Positions 39,918 to 46,919 of a stretch of DNA of 64,000 bases are shown piece after piece. Within the stretch, counting starts at the first letter, position 1; the number at the start of each line of letters is the position of its first letter. The notes under the pieces were generated by a model that worked only from the letters and a program-made list of their open reading frames with translations, searched no databases and had not been told where the DNA came from. The translations under genes and the position numbers were made by a program. Source of the stretch: Variovorax sp. DXTD-1 (GTDB lineage: Bacteria > Pseudomonadota > Gammaproteobacteria > Burkholderiales > Burkholderiaceae_C); NCBI RefSeq assembly GCF_003984625.1, contig NZ_RWKH01000024.1, positions 1 to 64,000 of the forward strand, written 5' to 3'.

Positions 39918-41212
39918 TGCCAAACGCTGACCAAAACGACATTTTTTTCGACCGCGCCCGCGCCGTCATTCCCGGCGGCGTCAATTCGCCCGTGCGCGCC
40001 TTCAAGGCCGTAGGCGGCACGCCGCGCTTCATCCGCCGTGCCGAAGGCGCCTACTTCTGGGACGCCAACGACAAGCGCTACATCGACTACATCGGATCGT
40101 GGGGGCCGATGATCCTCGGCCATGGCCACCCAGTCGTCGTGGAGGCGGTGCAGAAGGCCGTGCTCGAGGGCTTCTCGTACGGCGCGCCTACCGAGCGCGA
40201 GATCGAATTGGCCGAAGCCATCCTCGCGCTGGTGCCGTCGATGGAGATGGTGCGGCTCGTGAGCTCGGGCACCGAAGCCGCGATGAGCGCGCTGCGCCTG
40301 GCGCGCGGCGCTACGGGCCGCAAGCACATCATCAAGTTCGAAGGCTGCTACCATGGCCATGCCGATGCGCTGCTGGTCAAGGCCGGCTCGGGCCTGGCCA
40401 CTTTTGGCCACCCCACCTCGGCCGGCGTGCCGCCCGAGGTGACGCAGCACACGCTGGTGCTCGAGTACAACAACATCACGCAACTCGAAGAAGCCTTTGC
40501 GCTGCACGGCAACGACATCGCCTGCCTGATGATCGAGGCGATTGCCGGCAACATGAACTTCGTGCGCGCCACGGCCGAATTTGCCAAGCGCTGCCGCGAC
40601 CTGTGCACGCAGCACGGCGCGCTGCTGGTCTTCGACGAAGTGATGACCGGTTTTCGCGTCGGCCTGCACGGTGCGCAAGGCGTGCTGGGCATCACGCCCG
40701 ACCTCACGGTGCTCGGCAAGGTCATCGGCGGCGGCATGCCGCTCGCGGCCTTCGGCGGCCCGCGCGCCATCATGGAACAGCTTGCGCCGCTGGGCCCCGT
40801 CTACCAGGCGGGCACGCTCTCGGGCAATCCCGTCGCCACGGCCTGCGGTTTGGCCACGCTGAAGGAAATTGCCAAGCCCGGCTTCTATGAAGCGCTGTCG
40901 AAGAAAACGCAGTCGCTGGTCGAAGGCCTCAAGACTGCCGCCGCGGCCGAAGGCCAGCCCTTCAACGCCGACAGCGAAGGCGGCATGTTCGGCTTCTTCC
41001 TGATGAACGAGCTGCCGCAGAACTACGCCACGGTGATGACCACCGACAACGCAAAGTTCAACGCGCTGTTCCACGGCCTGCTCAACCGCGGCGTGTACAT
41101 CGCACCGGCGCTGTACGAAGCGGGCTTTGTGAGCGCCGCGCACAGCGACGACGACATTGCCGCCACGATCGAAGCCGCGAGGCAGATCTTCAAGGCCTCC
41201 GCGCCCCGTTAG
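39917..41212 (+). CDS. hemL: glutamate-1-semialdehyde 2,1-aminomutase
   Basis: A PLP enzyme of the C5 haem pathway that converts glutamate-1-semialdehyde to 5-aminolevulinate. The 431-aa sequence has FDRARAVIPGGVNSPVRAFKAVGG, MILGHGHP, VRLVSSGTEAAMSALRLARG, KFEGCYHGHADALLVKAGSG, DEVMTGFRV, and the PLP-lysine in VLGKVIGGGMPLAAFGG. Length matches HemL exactly. The ATG overlaps the thiD-like stop, so the two are translationally coupled. Presence of hemL implies aminolevulinate is made from glutamyl-tRNA rather than glycine. Confidence 0.97.
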   Translation: MPNADQNDIFFDRARAVIPGGVNSPVRAFKAVGGTPRFIRRAEGAYFWDANDKRYIDYIGSWGPMILGHGHPVVVEAVQKAVLEGFSYGAPTEREIELAEAILALVPSMEMVRLVSSGTEAAMSALRLARGATGRKHIIKFEGCYHGHADALLVKAGSGLATFGHPTSAGVPPEVTQHTLVLEYNNITQLEEAFALHGNDIACLMIEAIAGNMNFVRATAEFAKRCRDLCTQHGALLVFDEVMTGFRVGLHGAQGVLGITPDLTVLGKVIGGGMPLAAFGGPRAIMEQLAPLGPVYQAGTLSGNPVATACGLATLKEIAKPGFYEALSKKTQSLVEGLKTAAAAEGQPFNADSEGGMFGFFLMNELPQNYATVMTTDNAKFNALFHGLLNRGVYIAPALYEAGFVSAAHSDDDIAATIEAARQIFKASAPR

Positions 41213-41229
41213 CCGAACCTGCGGCCCAT

Positions 41230-41276
41230 AAAAAAGCCGGGCTGTCCGCCAGCGAAACGCTGGCGAGCAGCCCGGC
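41230..41276 (-). terminator. rho-independent terminator for purH operon
   Basis: A long interrupted stem GCCGGGCTG/CAGCCCGGC plus CGCCAGCG/CGCTGGCG with an AAA loop spans 41236-41276. On the minus strand it is followed by TTTTTT (41230-41235). It ends dusB-fis-purH transcription and also separates it from convergent hemL. Confidence 0.85.
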
Positions 41277-41308
41277 CTTCGCCCAGACGGGCGCATGGGC
41301 GTTGGCGC

Positions 41309-42916
41309 TCAGTGGCGGAAGTGGCGCACGCCCGAAAGCACCATGACCACGCCGCGCTCGTCGGCCGCGTCGATCACTTCCTGGTCGCGCATCGAACCAC
41401 CGGGCTGAATGACGCAGCTCGCGCCGGCGTCGACCACCACGTCGAGGCCGTCGCGGAACGGGAAGAACGCATCGCTCGCCACCGCTGTGTCCTTGAGCGA
41501 CAGGCCCGCATGCTCGGCCTTGATGCTCGCGATGCGCGCCGAATCGAGGCGGCTCATCTGGCCCGCGCCCACGCCCATGGTCATGCCGCCGGCGCAGAAC
41601 ACGATGGCGTTGCTCTTCACGTACTTGGCAACCTTCCATGCGAACAGCAGGTCTTGCAGCTGCTCTGGCGTGGGTTGCTTCTTGGTGACCACCTTAAGGT
41701 CGCTGGCCGCGAGCTCGTGGTTGTCAGCGGTCTGGAGCAACAGGCCCGAACCGACGCGCTTCACGTCCATGGCGTTGCGGCCGTTGTCCCAGTCGGTGGC
41801 TCCACCCTTGGGCAGGGCGATTTCGAGCACGCGCACGTTGAGCTTGGCCTTGGTCGCCTGGAACACCTCGAGCGCCTCGGGCGTATAGCCCGGCGCCATC
41901 AGCACTTCGACGAACTGCTTGTTGACGGCCTGCGCAGTGGCAAGGTCCACCGGGCGATTGAAGGCGATGATGCCGCCGAAGGCCGAGGTCGGATCAGTCT
42001 TGAACGCCTTGCTGTAGGCCTCGAGCGCGTCCGCGCCCACGGCCACGCCGCACGGGTTGGCGTGCTTCACGATCACGCAGGCCGGCACGTCGAAGCTCTT
42101 CACGCATTCCCATGCGGCGTCCGCATCGGCGATGTTGTTGTAGCTGAGCTCCTTGCCCTGCAATTGCTTCGCCGACACGAGCGAGCCCGGCGCCGGATGC
42201 AGGTCGCGGTAGAACGCGGCCTGCTGGTGCGGGTTCTCGCCATAGCGCAGGTCCTGCACCTTCACGAAGCGGCCGTTGCTTTGCGCAGGGAACAGCGAGC
42301 GCGTGGGCGAAGGCTGGCCGATGCTGGCCTCGAAGTCGATGGCCGAAAGGTAGTCGCTGATGGCGCCGTCGTAGTCGGCGATGCGGTTGAACGCGGCCAC
42401 CGAGAACGCGAACTTGGTCTTGTCGCTGAGCTTGCCACCGGCCTGGAGCTCGGCCAGCGCCACGGGGTATTGCGAGGCGTCGGTCAGCACGCCCACGTCT
42501 TTCCAGTTCTTGGCCGCGCTGCGCACCATCGCCGGTCCGCCGATGTCGATGTTCTCGATTGCGTCTTCGAGCGTGCAGCCGGCCTTGGCCACCGTGGCTT
42601 CGAACGGATAGAGATTGACCACCAGCAGGTCGATGGTGTCGATGCCGTGTTCCTTGATGGCCGCCACGTGCGCGGGCAGGTCGCGGCGCGCCAGCAGGCC
42701 GCCATGAATCTTGGGATGCAGCGTCTTCACGCGGCCATCGAGCATTTCGGGAAAACCGGTGTGGTCGGCCACTTCGGTGACCGGCAGGCCGGCATCGGCC
42801 AGCAGCTTGGCGGTGCCGCCGGTGGACAAGAGCTTGATGCCAAGTCCATGCAGCGCTTGCGCGAATTCGAGGATGCCGGTTTTGTCGGAGACGGAGATGA
42901 GTGCGGTCTGGGCCAT
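41309..42916 (-). CDS. purH: bifunctional AICAR transformylase/IMP cyclohydrolase
   Basis: Performs the last two steps of IMP synthesis. The 535-aa protein has the N-terminal IMP cyclohydrolase (MGS-like) domain: ALISVSDKTGILEFAQALHGLGIKLLSTGGTAKLL, TLHPKIHGGLLARRD, DLLVVNLYPFEATVAK, IDIGGPAMVRSAAKN. The C-terminal AICAR transformylase domain has DLRYGENPHQQAAFY, KHANPCGVA, SAFGGIIAFNRPVD and DAFFPFRDGLDVVVDAGASCVIQPGGSMRDQEVI. Length is normal. It lies 16 bases downstream of fis. Confidence 0.97.
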   Translation of the reverse strand: MAQTALISVSDKTGILEFAQALHGLGIKLLSTGGTAKLLADAGLPVTEVADHTGFPEMLDGRVKTLHPKIHGGLLARRDLPAHVAAIKEHGIDTIDLLVVNLYPFEATVAKAGCTLEDAIENIDIGGPAMVRSAAKNWKDVGVLTDASQYPVALAELQAGGKLSDKTKFAFSVAAFNRIADYDGAISDYLSAIDFEASIGQPSPTRSLFPAQSNGRFVKVQDLRYGENPHQQAAFYRDLHPAPGSLVSAKQLQGKELSYNNIADADAAWECVKSFDVPACVIVKHANPCGVAVGADALEAYSKAFKTDPTSAFGGIIAFNRPVDLATAQAVNKQFVEVLMAPGYTPEALEVFQATKAKLNVRVLEIALPKGGATDWDNGRNAMDVKRVGSGLLLQTADNHELAASDLKVVTKKQPTPEQLQDLLFAWKVAKYVKSNAIVFCAGGMTMGVGAGQMSRLDSARIASIKAEHAGLSLKDTAVASDAFFPFRDGLDVVVDAGASCVIQPGGSMRDQEVIDAADERGVVMVLSGVRHFRH

Positions 42917-42932
42917 GGAATATGCCGTGTAG

Positions 42933-43169
42933 TTATTTCAAAAGTTTGTGTTCAACCAGCTTCTTGCGAAGCGTGTTGCGATTCAGGCCCAACCATTGCG
43001 CAGCCTTCGACTGGTTACCCTCGGCGCGCGTCATCACGACATCGAGCAAGGGTTTCTCGACCACGCGCACGAGCATCTCGTACATGCCGTCGGGTTCGGT
43101 GCCGCGCAAATCGCGAAAGTAGCTGTCCAGACTGGTACGAACGCAGTCCTCGATGTGTTTCTTGCTCAT
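42933..43169 (-). CDS. fis: Fis-family DNA-binding protein
   Basis: A 78-aa nucleoid-associated protein. The C-terminal HTH GNQSKAAQWLGLNRNTLRKKLVEHKLL is the classic Fis helix-turn-helix; the N-terminal DSYFRDL and LVRVVEKPLLDVVMTRAEG helices form the dimer core. ATG 43169 sets a family-like N-terminus; a longer frame begins in the dusB end. It is encoded between dusB and purH, the ancestral dusB-fis arrangement of proteobacteria. Confidence 0.95.
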   Translation of the reverse strand: MSKKHIEDCVRTSLDSYFRDLRGTEPDGMYEMLVRVVEKPLLDVVMTRAEGNQSKAAQWLGLNRNTLRKKLVEHKLLK

Positions 43170-43192
43170 GTTTTTTCTTCTCTTCTTCTCTC

Positions 43193-44251
43193 TCAATCAG
43201 CGGCGCAGGCCGCCTCCTCTTCACCGGACAGCTCTTCGGCCGCCTGGTGCACGGGCATGCGGTCCATGCGGTCCGCCAACCCGTCGAAATAATCGCCGAC
43301 CGCACGCAGCTGCGCGGCGGAATCTTCGATGGTGTTCATCTGCGCGCGGAAGGCTTCGCCGTCCGCAAGCGTACGCACATACCAGCCGATGTGCTTGCGC
43401 GCAGTGCGCACGCCGCTGAACTCGCCGTACAGCGCATAGTGCTCCACCAGATGATCGAGCAGCAAGCGGCGAACCTCGATGACGAGCGGCGGCGCAAGAT
43501 GCGTACCCGTTGCAAGAAAGTGAGAAATCTCGCGGAAGATCCAGGGCCGGCCTTGCGCTGCGCGGCCGATCATCACCGCATCGGCGCCAGTGGCCGCGAG
43601 CACGTCGCGCGCCTTCTCCGGTGAATTGATGTCGCCGTTGGCCACCACGGGAATGCGCACCGCGGCCTTCACGGCGGCAATGGTGTCGTACTCGGCGTTG
43701 CCCTTGTAGCCTTGCTCGCGGGTGCGGCCATGCACGGTGAGCATCTGCACGCCCGCCGATTCGAAATCGCGCGCGAGCCTCACCGCATTGCGGTGCTCCT
43801 GGCTCCAGCCGGTGCGCATCTTGAGTGTGACCGGCACGTTGAAGGGCTGCGCCGCATTCACCACCGCCTGCACGATCTCGCGCGCCAGCGGCTCGTCGCG
43901 CATCAACGCGGACCCGGCCCACTTGTTGCAGACTTTCTTGGCCGGGCAGCCCATGTTGATGTCGATGATCTGCGCGCCACGCTCGATGTTGTAGACCGTG
44001 GCCTCGGCCATCATGGCCGCATCGGTTCCGGCAATCTGCACCGCGATGGGGCCGGGCTCGCCGTCATGGTTGGCGCGGCGCGATGTCTTGAGCGTGTTCC
44101 ACAGGTCCTTGCGCGAGGTCACCATCTCGCTGACCGCATAGCCCGCACCCAGCTGGCGGCACAGCATGCGGAAAGGCCGGTCCGTCACGCCGGCCATCGG
44201 CGCGGCGAACAGGCGGTTTTCCAGCGTGTGAGTGCCGATCTGCAGGGTCAT
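43193..44251 (-). CDS. dusB: tRNA-dihydrouridine synthase B
   Basis: A 352-aa flavin enzyme that reduces uridine to dihydrouridine in tRNA D-loops. TIM-barrel motifs: LFAAPMAGVTDRPFRMLCRQLGAGYAVSEMV, IDINMGCPAKKVCNKWAGSALMRD (catalytic Cys in GCPAKKVC), LKMRTGW, TVHGRTREQGYKG, IPVVANGDI and VMIGRAAQGRPWIF. ATG 44251 follows a GGAG-type site. The protein is ~30 residues longer at the C-terminus than E. coli DusB, ending in an acidic Ala/Glu tail. It leads the dusB-fis-purH operon. Confidence 0.95.
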   Translation of the reverse strand: MTLQIGTHTLENRLFAAPMAGVTDRPFRMLCRQLGAGYAVSEMVTSRKDLWNTLKTSRRANHDGEPGPIAVQIAGTDAAMMAEATVYNIERGAQIIDINMGCPAKKVCNKWAGSALMRDEPLAREIVQAVVNAAQPFNVPVTLKMRTGWSQEHRNAVRLARDFESAGVQMLTVHGRTREQGYKGNAEYDTIAAVKAAVRIPVVANGDINSPEKARDVLAATGADAVMIGRAAQGRPWIFREISHFLATGTHLAPPLVIEVRRLLLDHLVEHYALYGEFSGVRTARKHIGWYVRTLADGEAFRAQMNTIEDSAAQLRAVGDYFDGLADRMDRMPVHQAAEELSGEEEAACAAD

Positions 44252-44386
44252 GGAGGAGAAAGCGTCGCGAGTTCGGCTGCTGAAAAATGAGGCACGATTG
44301 TAGCCACGCGGGATTTCGGCGACTGAAACGATTTGCGCCTGGGGTAGGGGCATAAAACCCGGCGGCTTCGGCGCTTTCTCCGACCC

Positions 44387-44411
44387 GTATAGGCAGGCGG
44401 GCTACCTATAC
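44387..44411. promoter_or_regulatory. inverted repeat upstream of yqaA-like gene
   Basis: GTATAGG-N11-CCTATAC lies 22 bases before the start of the membrane-protein gene at 44433, in the divergent spacer from dusB. It could be an operator or part of the promoter. The evidence is symmetry alone. Confidence 0.25.
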
Positions 44412-44432
44412 TGCGTCGACTCATTTCACCTT

Positions 44433-44903
44433 ATGCAAGCCTGGCTCGACGCTCTTCTGGCGCTACTCGCGCTTCCGCAATTCGGACTCTCCACGCTGTT
44501 CATCGCGGCCTTTGTCTCGGCCACGCTGCTGCCGGTGGGCTCCGAGCCCATTCTGTTCGGCTTGCTCAAGCTCAACCCCGAACTGTTCTGGCCGGCAGTG
44601 CTGGTGGCGACGGCGGGCAACACACTGGGCGGTGCGGTCGACTGGTGGATAGGCTACGGCGCGCACAAGGTCGCAGACAAATACTCGCACTCGAAACATC
44701 ATGTGCGCGTATTGAGCTGGCTGGAGCGGCTCGGCCCCAAGGCGTGTCTCTTGAGCTGGCTGCCGATCGTGGGCGATCCGCTCTGCGCGGTGGCGGGTTG
44801 GCTCAAGCTGCCGTTCTGGCCATGCCTCGGTTACATGCTCATCGGCAAATTCTTGCGCTACGTGTGCATGACCGTGGCGCTGCTCTACATCTTTCCGGGG
44901 TAG
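44433..44903 (+). CDS. YqaA-family inner-membrane protein (VTT/DedA-like)
   Basis: A 156-aa integral membrane protein of the small YqaA/SNARE-associated branch of the DedA-like superfamily. Hydrophobic segments lie at about residues 15-35, 50-70 and 130-154. The family signatures are FIAAFVSATLLPVGSEPILFGLL, LVATAGNTLGGAVDWWIGYG, and SWLPIVGDPLCAVAGWLKLPFW. Relatives are implicated in lipid scrambling or envelope maintenance, but the function of YqaA itself is unclear. It is convergent with the GST gene. Confidence 0.85.
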   Translation: MQAWLDALLALLALPQFGLSTLFIAAFVSATLLPVGSEPILFGLLKLNPELFWPAVLVATAGNTLGGAVDWWIGYGAHKVADKYSHSKHHVRVLSWLERLGPKACLLSWLPIVGDPLCAVAGWLKLPFWPCLGYMLIGKFLRYVCMTVALLYIFPG

Positions 44904-44929
44904 CCGGAGCCGGCGCTCCCCGGTCAAGT

Positions 44930-45604
44930 TCAGCTCAACAGATCGTAGGGGCCGCCGCGTTCCAGCGCACGCCGGTAGGCCGGGCGCGCATAAATGCGCT
45001 CCAGGTAGGCCATGAGCCTGGGCCGCTTTGCATCCAGGCCGCCGCGTGCCTGCGACGCTTCGACGGGAAAGCTCATCTGGATGTCGGCCCCCGTGAACTC
45101 ATTGCCGGCAAACCATTCGCTCTTGCCGAGCTCGGCTTCCATGTAATTCAGGTGGCTCTCGATGTTGGGCATGACGATGGCCGCCTTGGCCTTGCCCGAA
45201 ATCATTTTTGCAATCGGCTTCACGAAGAAAGGCATCTTGCTGCGCTCGATCTTGTCGAACACCAGCTTGAGCAGCAGCGGCGACATGGCCGTGCCCTCCG
45301 CGAAATGCATCCAATAGCGGTAGCGCAGCGCCTCGGGCGTGCCCGGCGCCGGTGCCAGCCGGCCGTTGCCGTAGCGCTCGATCACCGTCTCGATGATCGC
45401 GCCCGATTCCGCCAGCGTAAGGCCGTCGTCCGTCGTGACCACCGGCGACTTGCCCAGCGGATGAACGGCCCGCAGCGAAGCGGGCGCCAACATGGTCTTC
45501 GGATCGCGCTGGTAGTGAACGATCTCGTAAGGCAGCCCGAGTTCTTCGAGAAGCCACAGCACGCGCTGCGAGCGCGAGTTGTTGAGGTGATGGACGGTGA
45601 GCAT
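44930..45604 (-). CDS. gst: glutathione S-transferase family protein
   Basis: A 224-aa GST. The N-terminal thioredoxin-like domain reads LTVHHLNNSRSQRVLWLLEELGLPYEIVHYQRDP, with HPLGKSPVVTTDDGLTLAESGAIIETVIERYG (the conserved Ser-containing glutathione-binding motif). The C-terminal helical domain has LNYMEAELGKSEWFAGNEFTGADIQMSFPVEA. The substrate cannot be inferred. It marks the left edge of the accessory two-gene module, 30 bases from its end. Confidence 0.92.
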   Translation of the reverse strand: MLTVHHLNNSRSQRVLWLLEELGLPYEIVHYQRDPKTMLAPASLRAVHPLGKSPVVTTDDGLTLAESGAIIETVIERYGNGRLAPAPGTPEALRYRYWMHFAEGTAMSPLLLKLVFDKIERSKMPFFVKPIAKMISGKAKAAIVMPNIESHLNYMEAELGKSEWFAGNEFTGADIQMSFPVEASQARGGLDAKRPRLMAYLERIYARPAYRRALERGGPYDLLS

Positions 45605-45634
45605 GGGCGGGGGTGCCGAGGAGGATGAAGGGGA

Positions 45635-46918
45635 TTACCGCGGCAGCACTTGCTGCACGGCGTCAGCCGGTTGGGCGGCTGGAATCACGAGCAGCAGTTC
45701 TGACTCATCTACCAGGCTGAAAACAGGGCGCTTGCCTGACAAGCGTTCGCTGCTGTCCAGGATGATCTGAACGCCCTCCCCGCGCTTGTCCATCATGGCG
45801 CTACGGCCAGTGAACTCTTGATCCCCGTCAGGCACTGCGCACTTGGCCAGCAGGCTGGTGACGGCCTCGTTTCGCGCTGCTTGCCTGTACGGCAAGCTTT
45901 CCACCGTCATGGTGTTGGGAATGGTCCCTGGCGAATAGAGCTCCAGTCTGTCGGCAAACATTCGCAACCGGATCTTCGCACCGTGGATCGAGTAGTCCCG
46001 GTGTGCCACCGCATTGACCAAGGCCTCAAAAACCGCCGACAGCTCGTACTGCGGCAGATCGTGTCGCCCCATCTCCTTGCTGGCAAAGACCCGCATGTTC
46101 TTCTTGACGAAGTGGCAAGCCGCGAGCACCTGGGCATCGAGCGGACCGGAAATGTCTTGAGCATCCAGTTGGTAGACGGCATCTCCTTGAGGCAGCACAT
46201 CCGTTCCGCGATAGGCCACGGCTTGAATGAAGGCATTCGGCAACCAACGGCGTGGGTCAGGGCTCGCCATCAAAACGCCGGTAATGGTCGGTCGAGCTGT
46301 GCCATCTGCGTCGGGCCTGGCCATCGCGAGCTTGTCAAGCAACACGTCTCTCGTGTCCTGAACGCGAGTACTGGCAAAGCGCTGCCACAGCGGGGCAGCC
46401 AAGTCGTCGAGCGTCGCTCTCGGTACCGGCTGTTCGTCGAACCTGATGATGCGAGCCTGACTGCGCTGCTGGAACAAACGCGCCAGGTAGTCAGGTGCCA
46501 TTTCGCGCTTGGCACTACCGACACGATGGAAATAGCCACCGGGGCTTCTGTGCACAAAGAGGCTTCCCGAAACATCGACCTTCAGCACCGGAATCTGCTC
46601 GCCAGTGCTACTGGGCAAGGTCAAGCGCTCAATCACTGGTGCAAGCGGCGGACTGACGATGTCCAAACACAATTGCCGGACAAAGTCCTCCACCAGATCA
46701 AGACGATCCAGGGGCACACCGATCACCTCGCGCGCGTCGTCCACGCCCAGCACACAAACGCCGCCCCGGCCATTCGCAAAGGCCGCCAGTTCATCGGCCA
46801 GCGAGTCACGATGCGGGGCATTTACGCGTTGCCCGGCAAATCGCACCTCCTTGAACTCGATGAATGAATCTTCGCCGAGGCGGATTTTTTCGAGCAGTTC
46901 AGCCACGTTATCAAACAC
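45635..46918 (-). CDS. AlbA_2-domain protein with RecG-like GHKL ATPase C-terminus
   Basis: A 427-aa protein. The N-terminal AlbA_2/Schlafen-type domain has GEDSFIEFKEVRF and LAAFANGRGGVCVLGVDD. The C-terminal HATPase_c_4-type region has YELSAVFEALVNAVAHRDYSIHGAKIRLRMFADRLELYSPG. Such proteins are usually called putative transcriptional regulators or ATP-dependent DNA helicase-like proteins and are frequent in accessory islands. The start is a GTG at 46918 with GGAGG 6 bases upstream, inside the end of the upstream gene whose stop is one base away, so the two are translationally coupled. Third-position base use is visibly more AT-rich than in flanking core genes. Confidence 0.85.
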   Translation of the reverse strand: MFDNVAELLEKIRLGEDSFIEFKEVRFAGQRVNAPHRDSLADELAAFANGRGGVCVLGVDDAREVIGVPLDRLDLVEDFVRQLCLDIVSPPLAPVIERLTLPSSTGEQIPVLKVDVSGSLFVHRSPGGYFHRVGSAKREMAPDYLARLFQQRSQARIIRFDEQPVPRATLDDLAAPLWQRFASTRVQDTRDVLLDKLAMARPDADGTARPTITGVLMASPDPRRWLPNAFIQAVAYRGTDVLPQGDAVYQLDAQDISGPLDAQVLAACHFVKKNMRVFASKEMGRHDLPQYELSAVFEALVNAVAHRDYSIHGAKIRLRMFADRLELYSPGTIPNTMTVESLPYRQAARNEAVTSLLAKCAVPDGDQEFTGRSAMMDKRGEGVQIILDSSERLSGKRPVFSLVDESELLLVIPAAQPADAVQQVLPR

Positions 46919-46919
46919 T